A stretch of DNA of 64,000 nucleotides from Cryptomeria japonica (GCF_030272615.1 NC_081415.1:506245373-506309372); one strand, 5' to 3'. Positions 46,001-57,560 are shown, numbered from the stretch's first letter. The notes: generated from the letters alone by a model not told the origin. Program-made: numbers and translations.

Positions 46001-47780
46001 GAGTTTTTTACACAACAGTCCAAGAAATGCAAATGTCTAACACAACAACAAATGAATAACTTGGTGTTCATTCATGATAACCTCAACCTAAAGCTAAAGA
46101 AAGATCAATGATAGAGTTTTGAAATACTTGCAATCATAACTATAAATTTTAGTCATTGTTTTAATTTCACTTTTGCTTATCAAACCTAATTGCTATATAT
46201 TAAAATCGGTTACCATTGAGGAATACCAGCCAATTGACCTCAACAGTATTCCTTGATTTTGATGATTTTGGCATCCTAATAGAGGCCAACCTTGGTAGTG
46301 AACTGGTTGAACCACTTAGAACAGGTTTTGACCCAAGAGTTTGATCATTAGGACCTTCAACCCTTAGTGTAGCTCTCTTTGTAGTGGCAAGAATCATTGG
46401 TTACGTCTAAACTTTTGGAGCTTTGTACTCAATTGTAGGTTGACTTTGTACAAAGTAGATTGTAATTGAAAATTTAAAAACAATTAGCATCTAAATATTT
46501 TTTTATTTTTTTGATCAGTTAATGGTTCCTTATCACTTTTGACTGGAGCTTTGAACCAATGGGGTCACATTGAAGGACCCCATCCCCATGATTACAATTA
46601 TGCTGAGGCAATAACACCTCCTAGATTTGGCTCTCACTGAATTTTATGTGCTATCCATACTCCTATCACTCCAAATGCCTCCATACTCGTGCGACCCTTA
46701 TCTCTCCACTTCTCCTTATCCCTCCACTGCATCGAGCGTGTCTCCTTATCTCTCATCATCTACGATCCCTTATCACTACGCTGCTCTCGCCTTATCACTC
46801 TGTATTCGTTCAGACTCCTTCCGGTATTCCACAGCCACGTCTTTGCTAGCCCAGTTCAAAGCCTTAACACCTCAATTTTTCTGTGGCTTGTAGTTGTCGT
46901 TGATAGTCCTCCTCCTTCGTGGCCTGCAAGGTCAAACTCCGATGATGATGGGAACCACCAGTGCATGCAGTATAGTCAGTCCAGGTCAGCCGCCTAAGTG
47001 ATCTACCGCTAGCCATGAACACCATCTCACCCAAGGTAGGGCCGACCATCTCGTCCAGTGAAAGCTCCTGCCCACATCCACCACTGTGTCAGCATTGGAT
47101 GGGGTATGATCACCGCCAATTTTTGAGTCCTCGAGCCTCCTAACATCGCACGAGCACCACCTTGGTCAACCATTCCACCAGCATGAGGGCAGCAGCTGAA
47201 ACATCCACCTTGAGCAACCTGCAAGGGAATCGAAACTGGGACAACCCAAACAACAGGGCCTCACAACTACCGTTGCGCCGTAGGGACATCCCCTACCATC
47301 TAAATATTATTTATGCACACTATGCAACATGCATTTTGCAATGCAATGTAATTTGTGATATGAACATAACTGACAAAATTTCTATTTCACAATTCATGGG
47401 CTAAACTCTCAAATCTATTTGCTCTCAATATCTCTATGCTACTGAAATGCCTTTTAAAAAAAACAATAGGTTTTTCTTCTTCTTTTTGCAGAGTCTTACA
47501 TTTTTTGCAAATTCAATTTTTTCACAATTTAAAAAAAAAATGTTATTTTTTTGGTTTTTTAAAATATCCTTTGGTTTGTGGATCTTTTCGGCTTTGGTAT
47601 AAACTAATTGGCTTGGCTAATCCAAATTCTTACTACACTTCTTTTTCCCCACCATAAACTGTTAATTGCTATCAACAAAACCTTCAGCATCTATCTCGAT
47701 CTATCATCATTGTTGCCCACATTTCTGAGCATTTAAAAATTTTCAACTCCTCCCCTATTCTAAAATATCATATTGGTTGT
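46000..47780. other. Stretch without a supported gene
   Basis: The part at 46620-47290 is unusually C-rich on the plus strand (TCTCCTTATC, TATCACT, CACCACC) and gives overlapping Ser/Pro-rich frames without recognisable domains. It may be a degraded element. The remainder is AT-rich with T runs near 47440-47580. Confidence 0.5.
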
Positions 47781-47789
47781 ATTTCACAG

Positions 47790-48078
47790 AAACCGGAACT
47801 GTCCCAAATGTGTTACTCCACTTGCAGACCATATGGAACCTGCTCTCCCTAATCTTGCAAAGCCATTTATGTTCTTGGATGCTATTGCAGGGGCACTGGA
47901 GCAAAATCTAAGGCAACTAGAGATGCTTGCATCACTATGGGTAGAATTGGAAAATGTGCTTAAGGAGATGAAAATAAAGGATGACGTTTTACCCAAATTA
48001 ATGGCAATCTCTGGATCTTATGAAGACCCCTTCAAGGAGCATGGAAATCATGTCAAGCGGTTGCTAGGAAAAGAATAA
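47790..48078 (+). CDS. Unidentified exon-like ORF, C-terminal
   Basis: An open frame follows an intron-end-like TTGTATTTCACAG (a second acceptor is CACTTGCAG, exon from 47828) and ends in TAA at 48076-48078. It encodes DHMEPALPNLAKPFMFLDAI, ALEQNLRQLEMLASLWVELE and VLPKLMAISGSYEDPFKEHG, a largely helical sequence of about 85-95 residues with even amino-acid usage. I do not recognise the family and see no upstream exon nearby. A last exon of a plus-strand gene or a retro-copied fragment are both possible. Confidence 0.4.
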
Positions 48079-48079
48079 T

Positions 48080-49700
48080 TACTGCATCAAATTCAGACCC
48101 AAAATGATGCTTTTACTGTTGTTTCCAACCTGGAAGACTACAAAGTTGCTTGAGAAAAAGGCAATAAGCAAATAAGTGCTGCAGCTGCCAAGTATTAAAA
48201 AATCAAATATAGTATCAATGAAAGTCTTAGGTTTTATGTCACCGTATAGGATACAATCAACAATTCAAAGCAACAGTGTAATGGATTTTATATGACCCGT
48301 AACATTCAGTGCCATCTTCAATGATAGTTGTCTGGGCTAGTAAGCTGCACAGAGCACATGAAAGGCATAGACACATTACAGTTCTTTACACTACAAACTC
48401 AGAAATTAAGTGATAAAGGTTTAAAATTCACCAAAACTTCCATGTAGCATGGGATTTCAGATTGTCATTGAAAAAAGGCAAAGCTGATTTGATTTCACCA
48501 ATATATAGTGCTCACTCGTCTCCAATAAGGTGCGGCGGTTTCAAGGGAATGTGTATTTGGAGCCAATAGTAGTGAACCCAAAAATGATGATGTAGGAGCA
48601 TCCAGGCTCACTAGCAATCCTACACCAAAAATATATTTTATTTTTATGTCCATGTTTTGCATTCTTGGTGTAGGTTGAAGCTTCAAGAGCATATTTTGGA
48701 GTGTTTAAGGATAAAATATTATTTTTATCAACACTTGGCTTTCATTGCAAAAATCAATGCAAACAGGGTGTTTTATACACAATTTCAAATTTTCATAGGT
48801 TAAAGGAATAAAATGAAATATTATAGATTTAAAATGAATTAATTTGCTCAATTTGGATGCCTAGGGAAGTTTTCATAAAGCAAGTGACCTTTGGCATTCC
48901 ATTCTTGTTGTATTATTTCATTTCCAAAGCCTAAAATGAAAGGAAAAGCTAGTGATTTTTGAGAAAATAATTAAAGACTCTTCATTTTCCAAAGGAGCAC
49001 GACTTGGCTCTTGTTTTTATTCATTTTTCAAAGGAATTTACAACAGCAAGCCGTTCGATATAGTTTAGCAAGCTTAAGTGCCATATTTGGAAGCATTTTA
49101 AGCAGGAATTTCAAGCATATCCATCGGAATTTTAAAAGACACTTGGAGAGAAATGAAAGGGCAGATTTGGGAACCTCTTTGTGATGCCTCACAATGGTTC
49201 TAATATCTATAAAATACAGCCTTTGATGATGTTAAAGGGTAGCAATCAACAGCAGCAAGGTTGGAGAAAGAACTTGCAAGTTGCTCCAGAGAATTGTGCA
49301 AGGGAGAGTGTAGGCAATTACTTATCAAGAGGAGAAAGATAAAACACGAGATAGAGAAATTTGCAGGTGTTTTGGAGGTGTTCAAGGAAGCCAAAAGAGC
49401 TGTACTATGAAGGGAGATATCAGATTTCCAAAGATGATTTAAGCCAAGAAGGTGGGAAGACAAGAGGTTTTAAAGACTAGCAAGCAGGATGTGCCTAGAA
49501 ACCTAGTAAAATTTCTGAATTCTGCATATTGTTGAAATCCTTCATACATGTTATAGTTCTTGAGGACTTCTATTCTATGTACATTTGAAAGTTCCAATAA
49601 AGATATATTTCAGATTTTATTTCCATTAAGTAAATTGGATGAAATGTTAAGGCTGCAACAGTTTGATAAGACCCCCCAATCTTGACTGCATCAAATGAAT
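48080..49700. other. Possible LTR-like stretch, no gene
   Basis: No gene was recognised. Around 49200 there is TCTATAAAATACAGCC, then a purine-rich leader and an AATAAAGATATA signal near 49597, an order resembling a promoter and polyadenylation region of an LTR. No terminal repeat or second copy was found, so an LTR is only a suggestion. Confidence 0.35.
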
Positions 49701-49727
49701 AAAAAAGAGTCTCAACAAAGTGACAAA

Positions 49728-50164
49728 ATGTTTGAGGCACCCAAAGACTACATCCATGTAAGAGCAAGGAGTGGCCATGCTACTGACAGTCATAGCCTTG
49801 TAGAGAGGGTCAGAAGAGAAAAGATTACTGCACATATGAAGCTATTGCAAGATCTTTTTCCAAATAACTGGTAAAGCAATGATGTAAAATGAAATAATTA
49901 ACTATGTCCAATCACTGCAACATTGAGTTTCTATTCATGAAGCTAGAAGCTGTTAATCCAAGATTGGCCTTCAACATGGAGAGATTCGTTTTGGAAATGA
50001 ATGAACCAGCAAGTATACCATTTGCTTCAGATTTTGCACTTACATATCCACAATTTTCCTAGCCAGAGTGGGCACAAATTCAAGCTAGCTTGTCCTGCAA
50101 TATAGAGGAACCTACTTAGCCCCTGTTGAAGCCTGTGGAGATACCAAATTTATGGGATGATTAA
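49728..50164 (+). pseudogene. Intron-less bHLH transcription factor relic (BEE/CIB type)
   Basis: The plus strand reads [20 protein letters not shown], then [20 protein letters not shown] (basic region and helix 1) before a TAA at 49872. Shifted frames give IINYVQSLQH (helix 2), FLFMKLEAVNPRLAFNMERF, then a tail with PQFS, a stop, PEWAQIQASLSCNIEEPT and IPNLWDD. This order matches plant BEE/CIB-type bHLH proteins, where [20 protein letters not shown] is diagnostic. The loop after LFP is damaged, and at least two frame changes and several stops are present. The parts lie next to one another without intron-sized gaps, which suggests a retro-copied transcript. Confidence 0.75.
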
Positions 50165-50400
50165 ATTACTTTGCTTGAAAGGGGGAGATTAACAACAGAT
50201 GATGTAAGAGAGCTTATATATCAAGAGATTTGGAATATCATCCTCAGACGTTAGACAAGTACCTATGCAGTGCCCACAATGCAAACTTTATGTATCAAAG
50301 TGTTACAGACATGTTCAAGAGACTTCCTGCTCAACTTGATGAACACTGTAGTAAAGGTGAAACTACTACATGCTTCTTCCAAACCTCTTCATACTCCATG
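50165..50400 (+). pseudogene. MAPK (plant TDY group) C-terminal relic
   Basis: The frame reads LLERGRLTTDDVRELIYQEI, then after a one-base shift EYHPQTLDKYLCS, FMYQSVTDMFKRLPAQLDEH and CSKGET. This corresponds to the region just after the kinase domain of plant TDY-type MAPKs, which have DVRELIYREILEYHPQ followed by a VDRFKRQFAHLEEH-type stretch. The frame loss is one base in a T-rich spot near 50228-50232. The kinase domain itself is absent. The fragment starts directly after the bHLH relic and in its final frame. Confidence 0.72.
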
Positions 50401-51009
50401 CCAGGAACTCAAACCAATCCTTTCACAGATCCAAAAGTGTATTTTAGATGGAACCAATGAGTCACAGTTCTATGTATGGTTACTTATGCTTGAAACTGAA
50501 GTGGTATGGTTTAGTTATGAAGAGGCTTCAGTGCAGTGACAGAGGTAATGAAGTGATTTGGAGCTGCGCTGATGAGAGGTTGTGGCTAAAATGAGGAGGC
50601 AGCTGTTATCAATTCTTAATGTTCAAAATTTTCATGTTGACTAGGTGATTTTGGTGGTATCAAAGCCTTGTACAATAGCTGTAAAAAGAAATACCCAACA
50701 GTAACTTGATGGCATTGAAGCACTTGACTTGCAATTATTTGCAGTATAGTTTCACAAATAGCTAATTCTACCTCATTTGAGAGGATTCTGAGTACTTATA
50801 CCTTCGTTCATTCACCAAAGAGTAACTGAGTTGGAAAAAAGAAGGCAGAAAACCTGGTCTATATTCATTGCATTTAATTTACATCTTTTAAAGACCCAGG
50901 ATACTAGGATGGTCCTTCCGTAAAATGGGACCAATTTCCATCTGATGGAAGCATATTAGTTTGGTGGTTCTGGTGGTTGATTGAGATGGCTTGATATGAT
51001 TTATGCATA

Positions 51010-51910
51010 ATTTGATTGCCTATAGAGGAGCTAGAGCTCAAAAATGATGACCATCCGAATAGTGTCCTGGCAAAGAACAAAGAGTTGGAGAGAGACGATG
51101 AAAAATTTGATCCTGTAGTCAAATGTTTCAGAATTCTTCATACTTTCATTATGTTTCACATTTTTGTTATTTTACATGCCAATAAATTGATATACATCAG
51201 TAGCTAGTCTTGGCACTCCTGTAATGTAAACTCATAACATCTGTATTACCTCCTGAGAATGCAGAGGAGGAAAGGGGATGAGTGGAATGTAAAAATGCTA
51301 AAGATGGAATGCATGCTTCAACAAAAGACAAGAATGGTTTTTCTACTAGAGCAAGAATTGGAAAATGCGAAGCAACATATGTAAGCATTGATCCATTCCA
51401 TGATAGCAAATTCAAGTAATAATGATGTGCCTGAGGGTAGTATTAAGAGCGAATCAGAGATATCGAGTATCACAGTTACAAAGTTGATCCACAATTCAAA
51501 TGGTGGTTTTATAGAAGATAGCAACATCAAACAGGGAAGCTTTAAAGTATAGAAATACTGGGATGAAAATCCAGAATCATCACTCTTTGAATTGTAAAAT
51601 GCAAAGGAACTGATCAGAATTTGGAAGCTTCTGAAACAACAAATGTATAGGTTATGCGTAGAAAACTTCTACTCAGGCCAGAAGAAATTCCTATTCTTCG
51701 AGCTATCATCAAGACATCATTTGATTGTTCTATCCTTCATGATCATTATGAATTATTTCATGAGGAATATGTTGAATATACACAACGTTGTGGATGATCA
51801 GTAGCTGCAGAGGAGAAATTATAAAACATTCAAAAGGATAAAAATGATCTTAGAGGGTGAATTATGAATGCTATTGAGGGAAACATACAACTAAACAAAT
51901 GCCTATGAAA
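51010..51910 (+). pseudogene. Unidentified degenerate coding relics
   Basis: At 51016-51110 the plus strand reads IEELELKNDDHPNSVLAKNK; at about 51255-51415 KNAKDGMHASTKDKNGFSTR and ARIGKCEATYVSIDPFHDSK; at 51655-51910 RRKLLLRPEEIPILRAIIKT, SFDCSILHDHYELFHEEYVE and a continuation with four in-frame stops. The amino-acid composition is protein-like and unlike the AT-driven frames nearby. I cannot assign a family. The proximity to the bHLH and MAPK relics suggests a shared origin. Confidence 0.4.
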
Positions 51911-51919
51911 TGAAGTGCC

Positions 51920-53220
51920 ACATTTTAAGATGTAGTGCTTGTGGGAATAATAATTCCAAAAGTCACTATGAAAGTGAAACTATAAACAATAACAATAATG
52001 CAAATTTTCTATAAGTAGTTATAGTACAGGGAAAAGGCTATAAAGAGGGAGATTTAAATTGTGAAAGGGATCATTTTTTCTCCTCTAGAGTGGAAGAGTA
52101 TGGGGATTGTTGGACTCTTTAAGCTCCAGTTTATGTTTTAATATTCAAGAGGAATTGCTGTTCTTATGTCGGATATTCTACATGAAGCTGATTGTTCTTT
52201 TGTCCAATTAGTTATCTATCTGCTTGCCATTTACCCACTCTTCTCACTTCACTAGATTGAAAGTCTGTGTGCTTTCATGCTTTCATCTCTTTTACGAATT
52301 TCTGCTGTGTTCTTATGTTCATGGTTGAATTTATTTATTTTACTTTCTATATTTCCTTGTTTGCCTTTTGTACTTTTGGGTTAAAACTAAAAGTAGTCAA
52401 GAATCCAAAATCCCATCATATGAGGGGCCTGCCCCTCTCAAACACGGGAAAAATAATTAACTTCATAACGATTTCTCCAATTGTTTGTGCATTTTGTTGC
52501 TGCCTGTCAGGCCAGTCTCGTAATTTCTGGCAGTGACAAAAGTGTTAACCAACAATCATATATTTTTGAAGGAGGTTTTGGAAATCACTATATCCAAAAC
52601 TAAGTTATAGGTCTTAGTGATGAAGACTATCTGCCTTCATGTCAACCTCTCTAAGCCCTCTCCTAGTAAGATGTGCATCTTCCCCAAATCTATTTTCATT
52701 AAAATTCCCTCAAAGAAAATGATGTTTCAAAGCATACGTCTAGGGCAAGTAAGTACAAAGTGGCTTACAGTTCAAACAGCATCGAGGATAATAACAAGGA
52801 TAGAGGGTTGGAAACCTAGAGTTGCTCTGCTTTGGCAGATGGGAAAGTAAAAAGGAATAGAGGCAAGAGGATCATAGGATCCAATAATCCCTGAGGAGAT
52901 AACTAAGATAATCCCTGAGGACAATTCTCTAAAGCCCTGTGAGGAAGCTAATCCTACTTTGGACAAGGTTGTGGCTAAAAACTGCACAAATAACGATCTA
53001 AGTGACAATTACTTAAAGGATTTTAAAAGTATAGCTGAATCCCTTGAAAAATATTTCAACCTTCAAAACAGTATTCTGAAGTGGTTTCAACATGAGAACA
53101 AAAGATTGATCTGATCATTAGTTTCAACAGGTCGATGGAGAACAACCTCAATCGAAGGCTCATGTCAAGTTTAATGAGGGCAATTGGGCTATTTTCAGGG
53201 ATATATGTGATAGTAAAAAG
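51920..53220. other. Mostly gene-free, weak coding-like traces
   Basis: Between about 52850 and 53110 the plus strand shows IPEEITKIIPEDNSL, then KSIAESLEKYFNLQNSILKW, a hydrophilic, possibly helical stretch with stops. It may be the upstream part of the frame at 53224. Confidence 0.35.
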
Positions 53221-53223
53221 GAA

Positions 53224-53679
53224 ATGGTAGAGATAAATACTATGATAAGTAAGATTGAAAGGAATCATGTAGATCTGAAAATCTCATTGAACAAGGCTAT
53301 CCAATTTAGCAGAACCACCATTAAGAACTATACAGCCAACATAACTATGCTCAAAAGGAAAATGAGGAGTTCTCAAGCAGGCCCTAGTGAAAGAAAAAGG
53401 AATCAAATGAGGCAGAAAAAGACCATTGTTCTTGATTTGCACACTGAGATGATGGAGGATCATCTGGAGCTCCTAGAAGGGGAGTGGAACACAGTGCATT
53501 CATTTAAGGATCTCTCCTCTTTTCAGCTAAGTTTGGAGGTCTATGTGATGTCCCCAACTAAAACCATGAGGCCTAACAGTGCATTGGTTATCCTTTCCTT
53601 GGATAACCCAAGAGGAAGAGAGCGTAGAGCATTATTGTTAAGTGTGGAGTCTTTGGGTCATATTCTATTCTATTATTAA
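53224..53679 (+). CDS. Unrecognised hydrophilic ORF of about 151 codons
   Basis: An open frame from ATG 53224 encodes MVEINTMISKIERNHVDLKI and SLNKAIQFSRTTIKNY, a heptad-like helical N-terminal half, then a Lys/Arg/Gln-rich stretch (SSQAGPSERKRNQMRQKK) and VLDLHTEMMEDHLELLEG. Related hydrophilic sequence lies upstream. It could be the ORF1/gag of an old retroelement. No zinc knuckle or known domain is present, and it ends at the left edge of the inverted repeat. Confidence 0.3.
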   Translation: MVEINTMISKIERNHVDLKISLNKAIQFSRTTIKNYTANITMLKRKMRSSQAGPSERKRNQMRQKKTIVLDLHTEMMEDHLELLEGEWNTVHSFKDLSSFQLSLEVYVMSPTKTMRPNSALVILSLDNPRGRERRALLLSVESLGHILFYY

Positions 53680-53697
53680 GTTGTGGGCACGTCTTTT

Positions 53698-54785
53698 TAT
53701 GCAACTTAATTGACTTTAAATGATTTTAAATTGTAAGCATGTCTTTTTATGCAACTTAAGTGACTCCTAGCCTAAAGACTTAAGTTGTCCCCCTTTACAT
53801 GTACTTTAAGTGATTTTAATAAGCATGTGCCAAAAAGGCCAAGGGAGTGTGGGATTTCAAAGTCTATTGGCTCAATTTTTGGGTTTTAATATGGAACATT
53901 AGATTGAGTTGGTAGTGGATCAAGGGCTGAGGTTACATCCTTTTGAGAGTTTTCATATAACATTCTAGGGTTCTTTCAAAGCTCATTATGTTATCAGTCT
54001 TTTATCTATTGTTGCTGCAATCTTTCGCTTAAGGTCTAAAACCCTAGAGTATCCCTAGTTATAGAGAGAAATATGAGCTCCCCCTAGTCAAAAGGGTGTG
54101 TTTCGGTGGAGAGGTTTTGGTCTATGATGCCCTAGCACATCAATTTCAGAGAGGCAATTCATTATCAAGTTTGGAGGCCAAAGGTTAAATTCAAGCATCA
54201 GGTTCAGATTTGGGTTATCTACATCAACGTGTCTTCATGTTACTGAGCATCATTAAAGATAGCAATGATAAGGACAAGTGGAAACAAGTAGAATAGACCT
54301 AGCTCTGATTTTCTGGCTGTTTTGGCATGGACGGCTAGGGTTTGAAGACATTTCTGAGATATTTGTGGCTAGATCTACATGCTGTTAATTATCTTCATCT
54401 CAGAAAAATAAAATGTGAATCATTTTTTAACTTTCTAGGCAAATTTAGAGTGATTTTATGTACTTTTTCTATACTCAGAAATTTATTTATGTTAGCAGAA
54501 AAATCAAAACAATAATATGAATGTAAATCTAAGTTTGTTGAATGTTTCTTATATGTAAAAAAAAATTCAGAATTTTTTGTGCCCTATTTTTGCAGATGCT
54601 ATCGTTTTTTCTATTATCCCTATTTGGGGATATTACAATCTGCTGTTATTGGGTTGTCAGTCTGCTACTTCCTTGGTTTTCTACTATTGGTTTTCAGCTT
54701 TGTCCCTTGTGTTCTTTTTTAAGATGGCTGATTTGTTCTGTTGTAGGTAAGTGTTTAATGTTCATCTTTTGATTGCTGTAAAAGT
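53698..54785 (+). repeat. Left arm of a large inverted repeat
   Basis: About 1.09 kb, from ATGCAACTTAA through CCCTAGAGTATCCCTAGT and CTAGGGTTTGAAGACATTTC to TTTGATTGCTGTAAAAGTG. It matches the reverse complement of 54881-55944 over its whole length, with scattered substitutions and small indels (roughly 85-90% identity by eye). No protein is encoded. It contains two direct copies of TTTTTATGCAACTTAA near its outer end. Confidence 0.9.
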
Positions 54786-54788
54786 GCA

Positions 54789-54836
54789 TAATCTCTTATA
54801 AAATCACGTGAAATTCTACAAAGCTATCAAGAAGGT
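54789..54836 (+). repeat. 48-bp direct repeat, loop copy
   Basis: TAATCTCTTATAAAATCACG followed by an ACAAAGCTATCAAGAAGGT end lies in the 95-bp loop between the arms. The same 48 bp, with about two changes, lies immediately beyond the right arm (55952-55999). Confidence 0.9.
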
Positions 54837-54880
54837 TCTTAATGTTCATCTTTAACGGTGGAGTTTTTAAAGGGCACAAA

Positions 54881-55944
54881 CACTTTTACAGCAATCAAAA
54901 GATGACAATTAAACACTTACAACAAAACAAAACAGCCATCTTCAAAGAACACAAGGGACAAAGCTGAAAACCAGCAGTAGAAAAACAAAGCAGACTGACA
55001 ACCAATAACAGCACACTGTAATATCCTCAAATAGGGATAATAGAAAAAACAACAATATCACAAAAAATTCTGAAATTTTATTTGCATATAAGAAATACTT
55101 CAACAAACTTGGATTTACATTCAGATTATTGATTTGATTTTTTTGCTAATATAAATAAATTTTTGAGTATAAAAAAATTACAGAAAACCACTCTAAATTT
55201 ACCTAGAAACTTAAAAAACGATTCACATTGACTTTTATTTTTTGAAATGAAGATAATTAACAATATGCAGATATAGCCACAAATACCTCAGAAATGTCTT
55301 CAAACCCTAGTTGTCCTTGCCAAAACAGCCAGAAAATCAAAGCTAGGTTTGTTCTACTTGTTTCCATGTGTCCTTATTGTTGCTATCTTTAATGATGCTC
55401 ATTAACATGAAGACATACTGTAGATAACCCAAATCTAAACCTATGCTTGAATTTCACCTTTAGAAAATGGCCTCCAAAACTAATAACGAATTGCTGCTAT
55501 AAAAATGATGTGCTAGTGCATCACAAACCAAAGCCCTTCCACCAAAACACACCCTTCTGATTAGGGGGAGCCCATATGTCTCTTTGAAACTAGGGATACT
55601 CCAAAGTTTTAAACCTTAAGCCAAAGATTGCAACAGCAATGGATAAAAGACTGATAACATAATGAGCACTAAAAGAACCCTAGAATATTATATAATAACT
55701 CCCAAAAGGATGATTTAACCTCATCCCTTGATCCATTACCAACTCAATCTAATGCTCCACATTAAAACCCTAAAAATGGGCCGATAGGATCATTGAAATC
55801 CCACACCCACTTTGCCTTTTTGGCATATGCCTATTAAAACCACTTAAAACACATGTAAAGGGGGGTAACTTAAGTCTTTACACTAGGAGTCACTTAAGTT
55901 GCATAAACAGACATGCCCACAATTTAAATCACTTAAGTTGCATA
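54881..55944 (-). repeat. Right arm of the large inverted repeat
   Basis: Starts CACTTTTACAGCAATCAAAA and ends CACTTAAGTTGCATAAG, pairing with the left arm in antiparallel order. It is flanked on both sides by the 48-bp direct repeat, as though this arm alone had been inserted or copied with its border. Confidence 0.9.
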
Positions 55945-55951
55945 AGTGATG

Positions 55952-55999
55952 TAATCTCTTATAAAGTCACGAGAAATTCTACAAAGCTATCAAGAAGGT
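55952..55999 (+). repeat. 48-bp direct repeat, outer copy
   Basis: Second copy of the loop repeat at 54789-54836. No equivalent copy is seen left of the left arm. Confidence 0.9.
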
Positions 56000-56935
56000 C
56001 CGATACAGATGTTGATACTCATTTGGGAAGCTCGATGGTACTCCTATATCTTGCTGGCTTTTGTTGATGTGGAAGCTAACTATGTTGTGGTTAGGGCCTA
56101 TCAATGTACACCAATAACAGTGTCAAAGATTCAAAGCCTTAATTTGTGTCACATTTTCTTGTATTCACAAAAGCAAGGGAACAAAGGAAAACCAAGAAAC
56201 CAAAAATGCAATTGTTTCAGAGCCAAGAGTTTCAGGTTAAGCATCTGAACAGGTTGTTGACTTCCTGGCAGACTTGGAAAACCATAGACTTCTTGATAAT
56301 AATTCCAAGACTCTGAAATGGCATTGCAGAAGAGCATGAAATGCCATGGATTAAATGAAAAAGCTTACGACTAGCAGATTTAGAGCCATGTCCCTCAACC
56401 TTCTGCATGCCTGTGTCAAATGAGAGCTCTAGAATGGGTAAATGTTCAAAAGGTGGGACTCAAGTAAAACTCCCATAAGACAACAGATACTCATCACTAA
56501 ATTACACTTACAGATGCTCTTCAAGCTCAGATTGTTTCAGGCTTTTGATTTACAAATAATTTGAGATGGAGGACTATCAGCATATGGCTGTTGGAGACTA
56601 TCTAAGTGCTGCATGTTCAAAGAGGTATATAATGTCGAGGTCTTCCTTTATAAAAACAAAAGCTGCAAAATAGAACAATAGTGACTGGAGAAAAAGCTTC
56701 AAGGGAATAGAAGCTGAAAGGAAAGAGTATGATGATCGAAACAACTTTAGTGACTTTAAGAAAAGAACTTCCAGATACTGGAAGAGAAGTGTCTTTAGAA
56801 CTCCATGCAGGTGTGAAGCAATGTGAAGAAATGATGACAAAATAAACACTATGAGGTGCATAGGGATGGTAAAAGGAATGTAATTACTTCTCTAGGACCT
56901 ATGTCACAAGGTTTGAATTTAAGTTTGTGTTCCGC
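56000..56935. other. Gene-free stretch
   Basis: Short frames only (79-87 codons), none recognisable. No repeat structure was found beyond the flanking elements. Confidence 0.5.
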
Positions 56936-56938
56936 TGT

Positions 56939-57560
56939 CATGCCCCTGCCACACTAGGCTTAGCAGCCCTAAGCCCTTAGTAAAAAAATGTTGCAGCCTT
57001 CATTAATAGTAAACCTGGGTGATAGTATTATCAAGGGGCCAACCTTATAAATAAGTCTAGGCAATAATATAAATAGTAATAGCCATTCAATGTGAGGGGC
57101 CAACCCAGACGCAAAGGAAAATTAAACTAACAGCAGCTGACCAAGATTAAAAGAGCTTAATCATTAACATTTTATTTTAAAGGGAGAGTCAACCAGCATA
57201 TAAATAAAAAATTAACAATTAAGGGCAGCGCCTAGTTAGGAAGAGATGCATCCCTAGCCAAGGTTGTGTTAATAAAAAGATGTGAATTTTCTCCAACTGT
57301 TAAAGATATAAACGGGGGAGATCAATTCAGTTGAGGGGAAGATATGAAGCAAGTGAAATCTGAAAAACAAAAGGAAATTTAAGATACAATGGAAGAAATA
57401 AATATTATCATCAGCAATAAATTATTGTAAGATAAGTTTAAGAATAGAAATAGATTATAAATGTATAGATGCATAGATATACCTTGCAGAAATTGAGTAC
57501 TTGCTCATAGTAAGTAACTTAATTACATTTCCTTTTAAGAATAATTAATAGCTAATTGGG
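56939..57560 (+). repeat. Dispersed repeat starting TGTCATGCCC, second copy
   Basis: Same orientation and order of landmarks as 45417-46000: TGTCATGCCC, CACTAGGCTTAGCA, GGGGCCAACC twice, AGGGAGAGTCAACCAGC, GCGCCTAGTTAGG and AAAGATATAAACGGGGGAG. The 11.5-kb spacing would fit two LTRs of one element, but the DNA between shows no Ty3/gypsy or copia pol. Confidence 0.55.

Noticed and set aside
46627-46997. Overlapping Ser/Pro-rich frames in a C-rich stretch
   Set aside because: Three frames are open at once because of base composition; no motif or splice signal favours one.
50270-50539. 89-codon plus-strand frame overlapping the MAPK relic
   Set aside because: The overlapping frame reads EYHPQ and FKRLPAQLDEH, matching MAPK, so this one is the shadow.
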